A stretch of 64,000 nt of DNA from Epichloe hybrida (GCA_019022495.1 JAFEKR010000019.1:558001-622000); one strand, 5' to 3'; shown: positions 36,908-47,575, counted from the stretch's first letter. Notes: generated from the letters alone by a model not told the origin. A program made the numbers and translations.

Positions 36908-37174
36908 TATTATAACTATATTTAAGGAGATATAAATAAAGTAAAGGCTAAGGTTTTTAGTTATAGCTAGAGAGCTACTACTTAGGGGTAAGTATATAAA
37001 GGTCTTAAACTCTAACCTCCTATATCTCTTATAAGTAGTCTTTACTTAAATACCTTACTATATATATATAGCTATCTTATAGCTACTTAGTTATTCGCAG
37101 AACCTAAGGCTTATCTAAGGGCTTTACTATGTGACCGTCCTGTCCATGGCCCCTTGGCCTCCGTGCTCCTGACA
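36908..37174 (-). repeat. 5' LTR of gypsy A (267 bp)
   Basis: On the minus strand it begins TGTCAGGAGCACGGAGGCC and ends at ATAGTTATAATA (family end GTCGTGACA). The outer 50 bp (37120-37174) are still GC-rich, while the rest is RIP-mutated. CTAGG follows at 37175. Confidence 0.92.
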
Positions 37175-37179
37175 CTAGG

Positions 37180-37973
37180 CATTAGTAAACGCTTTACGGA
37201 TTAGTTAATATTATATATACTCCTTAAAGATAGCAAAGATTTAGTTTACTATATCTTGTAAATTAAGCGAGAGTTATTAGTATTACACTAGTAACTAAGA
37301 CTATAGTAGGAGATTATACGCTGTTTTAATAGTCTTTTTTATATAGGGTATAAGATATAAGCTAAACCTTTAATAAATTATCCTAGAAGTTTAGGGGGAA
37401 GTTTAAGGCTATACGTACTGCTATAGCTAACTTAATTCTCTTTACTAGAGGACTATCTTATGTAGTATTATATGAATTTAGCCTCTTATAGTTTTACATA
37501 TTAGATATAGATTATTACTTAGAAATAGAAGAAGGGGAAGGCATTTATAAATAATAAGTTAGCGTAAATAGCGCTAGCTTCTGCAGAAACAGCCAGCGCC
37601 TAGAAGGATAATATAATAGGGTAAGGGGGAACGCGGTTTGCCTAGTGCAGGTTAGGAGACGGATGGCTCGTAACCACCTGGTTCCTACCCACGCACTGTG
37701 CTAGTATTAGGTTTAGGGCGTACTGCATCAGAGTGGACACTGTTTGGTCTGAAATCGTTGGATGACGAGTGCAGGTCGCCGAAACATGTGTAATTCACGG
37801 TGGCGGGGATGACCTGGCTAGGTCGGTGTGACTGTCTGTGGTGGGTTCGGAGCCAGCTTTCTGCCTGTGTGTCCTTTCTCCACCGGCAGAATCCACAGTT
37901 AACCAAACGGTGCGGCCTCCCTTTCTCCTTCATATTCCATTTTCAACCGCTAATATGGCGGTTGACGCGGAAA
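37180..37973. other. Upstream region of the kinase pseudogene; AT-rich then GC-rich
   Basis: From 37180 to about 37590 the DNA is AT-rich with no clear gene. Minus-strand fragments such as MPSPSSISK are readable through stops but not recognised. From about 37600 to 37973 it is GC-equilibrated and CT-rich just before the kinase start. I see no independent gene here. Confidence 0.4.
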
Positions 37974-39037
37974 ATGAAGGTACGTAATGTTTGCTAGCCC
38001 TAAGCGTCACTGCTTTGACTAACTTGCGGCTTTTACTAGGATATCCTAATTAATAAATAATATTATATTAACCATAAAATTAGTAAAGGAGGGTTTAGTC
38101 TTATCTATGCTAGTACGTTAGTATTTTCGCTGCCTTGTATAATTTCTAATATAGCTAGGAACTAATATATAATTAAATAATAAGGTTACTATTAAACTTA
38201 TATATATTAATACTAACCCTGAAATTCTAAAGGCTAAGGCAAATACCTATAGGGGGCTTTCTAGGGGTATTAGAATACTATAAGTCTAATAGTTTAATTA
38301 AGAATACGACTACTATGCCTTAGTCTATAAACTTCTTAGGCTATCTCTTAAGGATTTATTTAATTATTATAACTAGTAATTTTTAATTAAGATAATACTC
38401 CTTATAGCTAACTAGGCTATATCCTAAATCTAATATATTTATAATAAGGGGTTCTTGCATTATAATATTAAGCTAGAGAATTTTCTAATAGGAACTAGAA
38501 CTAAAGGAAACATACTATATACTATTAATTTTAGTCTAGCTAAGAAGTTCTATAATACTAAGCGTTTTTAGACTATATAAGGCTAGCTATTTAGTAACAC
38601 TTAGTAATACATAAGTCTAAATAATTATAATAGATAAGGTACGTTCTAAGTAAGCTATATTACTACTAGTTTCTAATAATATTATAAAATAATCCTAGGG
38701 AGATAATTTAAAGTTATTAGGATACGTGCTACTATACTTTACACTTAGCTTATTACTATAGTAAGGCCTTAAAGCTAAGACTAAGGAGGAGAAAAATAAG
38801 TTAATTAAGTAAATAAAGCTAAACCTGCTAGTAGCAAAGCTTTACGAAGGACTACCTAGGGAGTTTGCTTCTTATATTAGCTACACTTGATCCCTAGGGT
38901 TTAATAATAGACCTGATTACGCTTACCTTCGCCGACTATTCCACCGCGCCTTCTCCATCCGTGGATTCAAGTACGACAATATTTTCGATTAGACGGAGAA
39001 GCGATTCTACGAAATACACGGTGACGTGAGACGATAG
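37974..39037 (+). pseudogene. Casein-kinase-1-like protein kinase, RIP-damaged in the middle
   Basis: The start is ATG at 37974 (GAAAATGAAG). Intron 1 is 37980-38039 (GTACGT..TAG, branch GACTAAC) and intron 2 probably 38113-38158. Read through stops, the protein has the Gly-rich loop (NHKISKGGFSLIYA), the VAIK-type lysine (VTIKLIYINTNPEIL), LSLKDLFNYYN, and a degraded catalytic loop FLHYNIKLENFLIGT (family HRDIKPxNFLMG). The Mg-binding DFG reads NFS. After these come DNLKLLGYVLLYF and the C-terminal [16 protein letters not shown] and FDxTEKRFYEIHGDVRR blocks. All are diagnostic of CK1. Exon 1 and the last 150 bp are nearly undamaged, while 38040-38880 is heavily RIP-mutated with stops at Gln, Arg and Trp positions. 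A further intron near 38640-38680 is likely. No kinase activity is expected. Confidence 0.85.
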
Positions 39038-39395
39038 GTGGTTCTCCGCAGCGTCCTTGTCCACGCGCGAATCACAACCGAAGAAACGCAAACTACGCAC
39101 TCCGGAGATCTGGGGGCACTTCCACCCTCCCCAGGGAGACGAAGAGACGCACCAAAGTAGCCAGAGGCTCTGGTACTGTCAATGCTGCTACAACCCACCA
39201 TGGCGAACGGTCTCGACGACAAGCGCAAAACGACACGTGCGAGATGCCCACGATATCATCATCATCGAAGAGGACGAACAGCCGGCCAAGAAGGCACTGC
39301 AACAGTCGCTCGAAGTAGCATTCACACGTGCGGAGGAGAAGGGCTGTGAGGCAGCGACCCGTGGCGAAGAATCGGTGCTGAGAAATACGATCTAG
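39030..39395 (+). pseudogene. BED-type zinc finger, fragment of a hAT-like transposase
   Basis: The open frame from 39030 to 39395 contains the basic patch KKRKLR, then IWGHFHPP, a CQCC pair, TVSTTSAKRHVRDAH and an acidic stretch IIIEEDE. The W..HF, C-x2-C, T-x-T-x-AKRH and H-x4-H layout is that of BED fingers, which bind DNA at the N-terminus of hAT transposases. There is no ATG in the frame before the finger, and the transposase catalytic part is absent, so this is a fragment or an exon of an unresolved gene. It directly follows the kinase stop at 39037. Confidence 0.6.
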
Positions 39396-39609
39396 CCGGA
39401 TGCATTCTACGAGGCACAGCTTAGTCTTGGCTCTCTGGGGTGATATTCACAATGCACCAATAGACACCTCGCCTTGATAGAGTTGATTAACTATAGTACA
39501 GCTGACTACCTTTACTTACTTAACTGCATTCTCTATCCGTCTGTGATTATCCTTCTACTGCTTTTATGACTGCTGTTTTTAGCGCCAGAGGAACATATTG
39601 TCGCTGCAA

Positions 39610-40611
39610 TTATTGCGTAGCTCTTTTGCCCGCTTCTTCACCAGCAACGTCGAACTTAATTCCGGCAAGCTTTCCCTCCAGCAGCTCTTGACACTGAGCC
39701 TTCTTCTTGTTCATATACTCATCATCGAATTTCGTTGCGCCCTTTGCACCTTCCGCCCCGTCCAACTGTCCCGCCGCCATTGCCAAGTCCGCCAGTGTTG
39801 CAAAGCCCCCCATCCAACACGTTATAGTGAGCTTATCTAGCGGCGAATCCCCTAACTCGGGAAACACCAAGTTCTTCAATAGATCAAGGGCCTCGGGTCC
39901 CTTGTCCTCATAGAGCTCGGTACCCGACGTCGTGAAATGTAAAATGGAGGCAAAAGCGAACTGCTCGCTCCAAGCGTCGTACAGTCCAAAAGAGCCGGGA
40001 CTTTCGCTGCCTCCGCAACCACGCAGTCGCACCCATGGTGCAACGTTGCCGGGATTTATTGAACCCATTTTGGCAACGCTGTCGAAATCGGCGAGTTTGA
40101 TGTGGTCATACCGGTCGAGGAGAATGTTGGCCGGTCGCAAGTCACCATGTACGACGCCAAGAGACTCGAGCCACGCGATCGCTCCTGCGAGCTCTGCAGC
40201 CCATTGCTCGATTGTAGTCGTCGGCTCTATACGCACGACTGTGACGCACCGCGATTTTCGGGAATCACGAACCTGATTAGAGTAGATGCGCTGCTCCAGA
40301 CTGACGGCCATGAGCGGCATGAAGTTTATACCGGGCAGTCGCAGAAAGCTTTGCATGATGCTGGGCGGAGGGTTGCGCTGCTGAAACGCATCATAGCTCT
40401 CGTTCTCGGTCTGAAAGTTGAGGAACCGCTCATAAACACAATATTTTAGAGCTATGCCGTCAGCGACGCGTAGCACCCACCCGGTAGATCCCCCAGAAAG
40501 AAGGTCATACGTCGTCAGGCACGTAGGTAGCTGTGGTCCGTGGTCTCGCATTGTGCGTAAATTCTGAAATGAAGATGAGCTTGGGTATTGAAAGCCAAGG
40601 GTTGTGCACAT
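39610..40611 (-). CDS. Protein-kinase-like protein (333 aa), intact
   Basis: A single open frame from ATG at 40611. The N-lobe is weak: a Gly-poor loop (LLSGGSTGWVLRVADG) is followed by ALKY, the likely ATP-binding Lys. The C-lobe is clear: catalytic loop VVHGDLRPANILLDRYDHI has the Asp, Arg and Asn expected of an aminoglycoside-kinase/fungal-kinase-type HGDLxPxN loop. The metal-binding motif reads DFD where kinases have DFG. FASILHFTTSGTELYEDKGP resembles the substrate-lobe helix of fungal expanded kinases. The C-terminus is Lys/Glu-rich. It has no RIP damage and normal composition, unlike the CK1 pseudogene 600 bp away. It could be an active small kinase or a pseudokinase; substrate unknown. 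Confidence 0.8.
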   Translation of the reverse strand: MCTTLGFQYPSSSSFQNLRTMRDHGPQLPTCLTTYDLLSGGSTGWVLRVADGIALKYCVYERFLNFQTENESYDAFQQRNPPPSIMQSFLRLPGINFMPLMAVSLEQRIYSNQVRDSRKSRCVTVVRIEPTTTIEQWAAELAGAIAWLESLGVVHGDLRPANILLDRYDHIKLADFDSVAKMGSINPGNVAPWVRLRGCGGSESPGSFGLYDAWSEQFAFASILHFTTSGTELYEDKGPEALDLLKNLVFPELGDSPLDKLTITCWMGGFATLADLAMAAGQLDGAEGAKGATKFDDEYMNKKKAQCQELLEGKLAGIKFDVAGEEAGKRATQ

Positions 40612-40677
40612 TGGAGGGGTGTAGGCAGAAAATCAAGAAGGCTGGAGGGGAGACGCTCGAGGTATCGGGTTTGAGCC

Positions 40678-41237
40678 GGGAGCTCATAACTAGAGCCACG
40701 GGTCCGTACAAGCCCACGGGTACCTTATGTAATCAGTTTCCCACAGCAAGATGTAACTATCTTTTTGACCGCTTCTCCTTTTCTCAAGCTTCCTCTACCT
40801 CTTCTACCATATTTACAGCCAAAAAAAAAATGTTAATACCTCCTTCTAACATATTTCACCCTCAAGAAGAGGCTTATGCTTTCGTTTTCCATTGGGGAAA
40901 AGAAAAGGGTTTAGATTAATAGTCCGACGTTTGTCGAAAATTTATTTGCAGCGCTTGCAATCGCTTGCAACCAGTTCGGAAAAGGCTGCCAATACTCGTC
41001 CTTAATAAGAAGAGAGATACGATCTATGGCATACAAAATCCCGAGAAAACATTCAATTTGATCAACATAACCATAATATTACGAAGGAAATAGCGAGGGA
41101 CTTAGATGAGACTTGGAACGAGTGGTTGAAAAGATACATCTTGTTGAAAAGATAACGTTAACTACATCTCGTGGAAACTGATTACATAAGGTACCCGTGG
41201 GCTTGTACAGACCCATGGCCCTAAGTTATGGGCTCCC
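40678..41237. mobile_element. 560-bp MITE with ~67-bp terminal inverted repeats, MULE-like
   Basis: The left arm (40678-40744) and the reverse complement of the right arm (41171-41237) agree over about 67 bases apart from a few transitions and one indel. Both start GGGAGC and include CAAGCCCACGGGTACCTTAT. The GGGAGC start is shared with the MULE at 42481. No target duplication is evident. Inside, a short frame from ATG near 40829 (IPPSNIFHPQEEAYAFVFHW, then GKEKGLD) resembles the start of a FAR1/MULE-type transposase, so it may be a deletion derivative. The kinase gene at 39610-40611 lies just outside. Confidence 0.75.
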
Positions 41238-41239
41238 TG

Positions 41240-41488
41240 TTAACGGGCGGCATCTGCCATCCTCATCCTCTCAGCGTCTGCTTGTCTCATCCACAGACCG
41301 TTATAGAGCTCCCACGAACCGTCATCCTTGCAGTCGTCACATGGCTCGCGTAGCGTGCTGCGGCCTTGCCTTGAAGTACTTTTGATTTCTCCACAGCCTC
41401 CGCATCCATCCCAGGGTATCACAACTGGCGGCTCGTCAATGGTATGTCTGCACATATATCGGCGATCTTGGATCACTTCTTTGCACAT
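41240..41488 (-). CDS. Small Cys-rich hypothetical protein (82 aa)
   Basis: The first ATG in the open frame is at 41488 (MCKEVIQDRRYMCRHTI). Paired Cys occur in MCKE, MCRH, GCGGCG and PCDDC, followed by a charged tail rich in Met, Arg and Asp. The layout (short, CxH near the start, then two C-x2-C-like pairs) resembles small fungal zinc-binding hypothetical proteins. There is no signal peptide. It starts 3 bp beyond the MITE end and its stop abuts the element, so it could be an elongated or truncated gene. Function unknown. Confidence 0.4.
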   Translation of the reverse strand: MCKEVIQDRRYMCRHTIDEPPVVIPWDGCGGCGEIKSTSRQGRSTLREPCDDCKDDGSWELYNGLWMRQADAERMRMADAAR

Positions 41489-41499
41489 TTCTAGTTTCA

Positions 41500-42472
41500 A
41501 TGTGTTAGTTAGTGATGATCCCTGGCCATTGTCATTGTATCACCTTGTTGCTTCTTCGCATGGGTTGGTTGGGTCTGGATGTATTGAGCTGTTTCTCTGT
41601 TTCAACAATAAGGCACGCACGGTAGAAATGAAGCAGCCTGTCTAATCGGCTCAAGCGAGGGGGGCAGCTATGACTTTAATAGGCATTCTGTGGTGGTAGA
41701 GATTGCATGTCGTAGGCCGCTACCATGCACCCAACGCAGAGGATGCGAACTAATGTTAACGGTAAGGCAAAAGTGACCCATAAACAATGTTGCATTGCAT
41801 CTGCGAAGTTCGAAATGGGAAATCGGCTGACGGTTGCCTGGAGCTGCGGAGCAAAGTGGCGGCCAGCCTCGTTTCTGTTGACTGGGTATGGTGGTTCTGG
41901 GCTGCCGGGGGGACGAACCCAATAACCCTCCCGACTATACTTTCGCCTTTTTTCAATACCACTTCTCCGTCCCTTTTTACTTTTATTGATCTATTTTTGT
42001 TTGATCCTACTGCGTACGGTGTCCTGGGTCCAAGAACCCCGGAGACGCGCCCATGGGTCCAAGGCTACTTCCCCTCAACCCAGAATGCGGAGGAGCAACT
42101 CAGGCTGCCCAATCAAATAGGCACAAGTTTGCGTCGTTCCCGCCGTCCCTGCAGCCACAGCGGCTATCAATTGGCTTGCATCTTCTTCAAAGCGATCCCG
42201 GACATGCAAGTGCCACAACAATACCTTTTTTCACGTTAGCTTTCACGTTTCAAGGAGCGGTTTCGGCCAACTTAGACGCCGGAACATAAGCCCTACAGAA
42301 TTATCATAAATGTATTTCTAGAAAAACGTGGGACAACACGTTTAGTCACTTCAGGTCCGCAGAGCCTTGAGCAGCACGTGGAAAGCCACGAAGCGCGGCC
42401 CTGGCAAAGCCATTTGGGTTCGAACCGCCGCCATCACGCCACGGCTGCTATTGGGTTGGGTGCTCTGCACTT
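41500..42472. other. GC-moderate stretch without a convincing gene
   Basis: Several open frames overlap on both strands (plus 41787-42239 is the longest at 150 codons), but none has a recognisable domain or splice structure. It lies between the small Cys-rich frame and the MULE. Confidence 0.4.
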
Positions 42473-42480
42473 CAATAGTA

Positions 42481-45179
42481 GGGAGCGTTTATGCAGCATC
42501 CCCTCTGGCGTAGCTAGCATCCCTTTGTGGCTAGGGAAGCGGCGTAGACATCCGATACCAGGCACCCATAGTAATTTGTATAGTAAGAGGGTATAATGTG
42601 TCAAATCTATCTAGTATTATTAAATAAAGCTATTTATAAGGCTACAAACACGCTATTTATAAAGCTACAAGGAGGAGAGCTCTTACATTGCTTTCCTTAT
42701 ATCTACCTCCTCCTATATCCGCTATTAAATCTAACTCTTAGCATAATCCTAGTATTCTTCAGGGATATCCTATTTAAATTATAAGGCATCTTGTAATATT
42801 CCTTTTTGCTATAGCAGCGGCAGCGGCGGCGGTTAAATTATAATAATGTTATTAGCGTTATCCTTAGCGTTACCTTTAGCATTGCCTTTAGTGTTATCTT
42901 TAGCGTTATTACTAATATCTTTAACCCGTAATAACATTCTTATTAACGCTCGCTAGGCTTCTATTCCTAGCTCATATAGATTATTTTCAGCTACTATCTA
43001 TAGCCTAATAGTTGTTAAAGTTATTACCTTAGAGCTAAGAGCTATAGGCACTATAGAAGGAGGTGGTTAATAATGCAAATCACAATATACCTATGCCTCT
43101 ACTACCTCTTATACCTTAATATACTTAAATTCAGAGGGATTACGTATAGTTAAATTAATACCTTTGCCTTTACCTTTCTCTAATCTAAGGGCTCCCTTTA
43201 GCCTACCCTTTACCCTAATAATAAGGGGTTTATACAGTCCTAGAGGTAGATTAGGATCCTTCTCTTTAATTATATAGTAATATTTACGCTAATAAGGATT
43301 AATTTTATTAAGCTTAATAGGTTACTTATTATATAATTTACGCTAGAGGTTATAATAGCACGGAAGACCTAGAGATGCCTTATTTAGGCAGGGGAGACAC
43401 TCTATAAGTAGTGCCTTTATAAGGTCCTTCTCTAGGTTATACACCTCGCTAATAATAAGCTATATTATAATATGCAATACTACCTTATAAATTAATTAGT
43501 ATAAAGGGTCTTAACTCCTTATAAGTGTTTTATAATAGCGCTAAGAGTGTAGATTCTGTATATTAATAACCTAATACCTCTAGAATATCATAAGCTAGCA
43601 AAAAACCATACTTAAATTACTACTACTACTCTAGAGAAACGCTTTTAGGGTAGTGTAGAGGGACTTAACTACTAAAGTTATTATGTATTTAAAGTAATAA
43701 TACTTATTAATAAAGTATTATATAAGCTTTATTTTCTAGGGTGTTATCTATATGTTAATAGTGTATTAAATGGCATTATTTAGATATTACCTAGCCTCTT
43801 AGAAGCGGCGTAATTAGGCTTTAAATTCAGCCTCTTTTTTGTAATTAAGTAACTTATTCCAGTTGCTAAGAAATTAACTAAAGGTAGGGGCGCGCACTGT
43901 TTTACGTGTGGAGGGGTTATAGCTAGCTTTAGGGAACCATTTCTTATATTTGCGAGTATATTTATATTAATATACTACTAGTAAAGAATATATGTAATAG
44001 TAGTAAAGAAAGGGTTCCTTTCTAAAGCTTATAATAGTGCTAACTCTTAGTCTATAATAACTACCCTTAGTAGCTTAATAGAATATACTATGATTAGGGC
44101 TTAGAGGCCCCTAATAGCCTAATTAAAGTTATTAATAGTCTTAGCACTAAGGAAGATAGCTACTACGTGGAAAGACCTCTTTAATAAGGTAATTCCTGTA
44201 ATATTAAATATTAGTATGTTAAAGCGATTAGTTTTATAGGTACTATTAAGGAAGATAATATTAGGGAAGCACTTTAACAGATAGATTCTAGTCTTTAGAG
44301 CTATTAGAAGCCTTGTAATACAGCTATTAGGACTTTAATTATTATAATAGTAATAATTATTATTATTTTTTAGCTAGTTATAAAGCTACTGTATCTCTGT
44401 GTGGCCTGCTAATTTGTCCTGCTAGTGCTACCGTATTAGATTATATATATTATACCGCGAGATCTACGATATCTAGCAAGAGTCTTTAGAGGTTTTATCA
44501 CGCCCTTTAGTATAGAATTTCGCAAGGATTTAAACAGGAGAATGCCCGCTATTATACATAGTAATAATCTCTTCCTTTCTTAATTTAATTATTATGCATC
44601 AGAATCACAGGAAAGCTACTACATTAGCAAGGTTATAGTTATGTTACTAGTCTTCTTCGCTTATTAGGCATTAGATATGAAATTCGCTATTAATAACCTT
44701 AATTTAAATCTTATACTTACAGTCTAACATCTAGGATGATTGTTAAGTGCGGCGCTAGCTAGTATATATCTCTCTAGAAGGATATTTATAATATACATAA
44801 CCTTTATAGCATTATAAGACAATTCATGTTAGGCTTCTTGCGTTTAGGCGCTAGGTATAAATAATAAGGTTAAATCCAAGCTTAATTATAATACTATTAA
44901 GAGCTTCGCGCGTACTTTAAAGAGAAGGGAATTTATAGTTAAAAAGGGCCTCTATAATAATATAGGAAATGTGTAAATAGCTTAATAGGAATAGCTTTAA
45001 TTTAATTGTGATAATATGTGATGCTTTTAATGAGATCTATTTACAAATTCTAGCGGTAAGGGCTTTGTGTCCTAATTGCCTTACTAATCTACAGTGGAGC
45101 CTAACATCGGGCGTTCACACACGTAAGCCACAGATGGGGATGCTAGCTACGCCAGAGGGGATGCTGCATAAACGCTCCC
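42481..45179 (-). mobile_element. Complete MULE (Mutator-like DNA transposon), RIP-mutated core
   Basis: Terminal inverted repeats are perfect over 43 bp (42481-42523 and 45137-45179), starting GGGAGCGTTTATGCAGCATC. Exact 8-bp duplications CAATAGTA lie at 42473-42480 and 45180-45187. The minus strand encodes a MULE transposase: the D1 block FLNSTYKTNRFN near 44262-44222, SFHVVAIFLSA, and the D2 block VVIID(stop)ELAL near 44061-44035. The terminal 110 bp on each side keep normal composition, while the core is AT-rich with many RIP-type stops. Confidence 0.93.
42900..44960 (-). pseudogene. MULE transposase (degraded)
   Basis: The cut-and-paste transposase of a Mutator-like element, read through stops. 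The first catalytic Asp of the DxxYKTNRF block has become Asn (NSTYKTNRF), which would inactivate it. The C-terminal basic stretch reads VKGRLKGALRLEKGKGKG followed by NLTIRNPSEFKYI, corresponding to the GRPKGxxxxK..STxRDPSxFE tail of fungal MULE/FAR1-type transposases. The N-terminal part (44960-44500) is readable (YKFPSL, then LLTVL) but not assigned to a domain. Limits are approximate. Confidence 0.8.
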
Positions 45180-45189
45180 CAATAGTAAG

Positions 45190-46590
45190 TCTCGATAGCG
45201 TGTTTTAGCGCTTTTGCGTGCCACTATTACCGCGTTTCGCCACCGTGGAGGTACATTTTCAAGTCCAATCGTGCGACAGCTCTATCAATAAACGCAATGC
45301 ACCGATATTGACATCGCTGCCCAGGGTAGGGAGGGCCAGCGATATATCTGCGGATATTACGGAGAGGTTGTTGTTAGTGTTCTAGCTCGCTATTTACAAC
45401 CCTAAAGCAATCGTGTAAAAAACACGAAATTTGTGTAATCCAGATATTAAAATAAACACGTGGGGCTTCAGTCTGAGTTCTGATTTCTGGGTTCTTGATT
45501 CTCGGTTCTGAAATCTCCCTCCTAGATTCTTGTTTCGCGAGGCTGCCTAATGTCCTTCCTAAATTGAATCGCGCTAGTTGAGGATACTTGATCGGTCACC
45601 TTCCCCGGACAATGTCGCTGGTCTTCATGGCGTTGACGGTGGAGGCCGTTTCGTTCAAAACGCAGTCCCGGTATGTTAGCCCGTAAATCAGCACTGGCAA
45701 TCTGTCGTCTGATCCTCGTTGCTTTGCAGGGGCTAGCACACACTGTGTATACTTCTGTTTGGTTTTCTGGCGGCCAGGTCATGTGGCATTGATGAATGCC
45801 CGAAGATGGACCGACGGGGGTTTGGCCCATCACTTGTACTCCAGCAAACCTGCATAGGCAGGCGGTAGGACGAGCTTGGAGAACTGTGAGGCATGTCCAA
45901 CTGCGAGCTTGAAGCTCTGAGGCAGAAATCTTCATGGCACATTGTCTTCAAAAGAGACCGCTCGCTAATGCACAAGTTGATGCAGAGAAGGCAATAACTT
46001 CGGCAGCTACTTTACGTTTCAAAGTTCAGTAAAGGTTGACCGAATGTCCTTTGTAGGCTGCACTTGGATGTATGGTGTATGGTGGTGGGATGCTGAAGTC
46101 AGGTGGCAGAGATCGGTTAGCGGCTCCTGGTGCACGAAGCCGAGGTGGTGGCGCTGCAAGTTACATCGAGTAGAAGTACCCAAGAAAGGGAAACTCCTGG
46201 GGACGAAGGCTTTTTCAGGGCTGGGGGGGCAAGGGTTTATCGAAGAATTCACTTAGCCAAAAACGTCCTCCTACCAAAATTGGGGTAGCCTGGTGCTGGC
46301 TACAAGAGGATGATACTTCGGCGCGTGTACCTTCTGAACCATGAGCCCCTGTCAGCGCCAAATTCAGCGGTTCATGGTCAGGTACCAGTTTGGCTAGGAC
46401 TAAAATAATATATGGGATGAGTGCGTAGCTGTGACGAGGCCCGACAGTATTGGACAATAGATAGAGGTGGAAAATCGACACATTGCCTGTTATTCTATTG
46501 TACTTGCTCTCAGCATCCATTCCAGGCTAGAAACTGATCTAGATCGGCTCACATGAGCGCATCTTCACCAACTTCACTACTGTGCTCGTC
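45190..46590. other. GC-moderate region, no confident gene
   Basis: Overlapping frames on the minus strand (45522-45935, 45733-45975, 46019-46252, 46215-46520) lack recognisable domains. 45522-45935 is Cys-containing but lacks a signal peptide. I could not build a convincing spliced gene. Confidence 0.35.
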
Positions 46591-47085
46591 AGGGCAGGGC
46601 TGTGGCATGCGAGGCACTCTGGTAGGGGAACCCTGCAACCACAGGACCAATCCAAAGAAGAGGTAGTCTGTGGGGCCTTACCGGGTACGGTACAGTAAGG
46701 CCTACAGGTGTTACGGTTAGCATGTCGATCGCGACAACGGAACTACACAGGGGCAAATCCGCGTTGTGCATGAACGATCTCCCGATCGAACCGTTTACAT
46801 CGGTTAGTGGTGGGCTGAGACACATTGAACAGAGCCACGCTTTAAAGCCTGGCCTCCACCGGTTGACGGTACAGTTACAGGTTCCGTTGAGACACGACAC
46901 ATGTTGGACCATGCGCTGATTCGGGATGACACAGGGTCACAGGAGCCAAGAGAATGAGACACATGGGACTGACAGGGCATCACAACCTGCAGCGGGGCCA
47001 GTGGGCTATTTCCTGGTTCCAGCGTCAACCTAGGCATAATAATGCAAGGATTGTTGTGGCATACCGCAACAGCGCGCCCTCGCAA
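46589..47085 (-). pseudogene. Paralogous small-protein remnant, copy A
   Basis: Minus-strand frames here contain STGGGQ and, after a shift, LTDVNGSIG then CSSVVAIDML. Both blocks recur in the same order in the frame at 47576-47821 (PSTGGGQ, ADVNRSIG, LRSMQML). The shared DNA includes TCGATCGGG and CCTCCACCGGTTGACGGTA. The conserved protein-level similarity suggests an old small gene, now broken here. Family unknown. Confidence 0.3.
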
Positions 47086-47575
47086 CAGCGCAAGAAACCA
47101 AACTACGTACTATATCTAGCTTACGAGAGTTCAAATCGCCCTTTCATTTCGCGAGGCTTGACGCAGGTTTACCTACTGGTAGGTGCCTTTGCTCTATGGC
47201 GTAGAAATTTCCGGTGCACATGAGGTTCATAGTGTAAGCCCGAAACTCGCAACTGAGATCAGCTATACCACGCGGAATCATAAAGGAAGAGTCCTTTGGC
47301 CAATCGTAGCCGCATGTGAGAGCGCCTCGGGGGGGGGCAATGGTGTTTCCTGCTGTCCGTTTGATTGGGCTTGAAAATGCTCACGAGAGACAAGTACGCC
47401 GTTGCAACGAGATCCAAAAGCCACGGTGCAATGGATAGAAGTAGAAAATTACGTGATGCATTTTCATTACCCTGCTACGGCATCCAGTAATGGTCTCGCT
47501 TGCTATGCCTGCAGGCTTATGCGTAGCTTCCGGGCAGCCGGAGTCCATGTAGGGTAGGCAAGGGGCACGCCTTGC

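Larger units (their letters stand above)
23689..37174 (-). mobile_element. Gypsy LTR retrotransposon A, RIP-mutated, with nested hAT-type insertions
   Basis: The 5' LTR is 36908-37174 and the 3' LTR starts at 23689. Target duplications CTAGG lie at 23684-23688 and 37175-37179. The 3' LTR is split by two hAT-type elements. Its pieces 23689-23916, 26255-26292 and 29502 sum to 267 bp, the length of the intact LTR. A purine-rich tract (GGGGGG on the minus strand, about 29506-29511) sits next to the 3' LTR. The internal region 29503-36907 is the reverse-complement counterpart of the plus-strand copy at 57578-64000, which shows gypsy RT and integrase. All frames are ruined by RIP-type stops. Confidence 0.92.

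Noticed and set aside
40533..40919. 128-codon plus-strand frame
   Set aside because: It is antisense to the 5' end of the kinase-like gene and crosses into the MITE arm; no domain.
42405..42435. tRNA-like B-box (GGTTCGAACCG)
   Set aside because: No A-box, acceptor stem or anticodon arm can be folded upstream.
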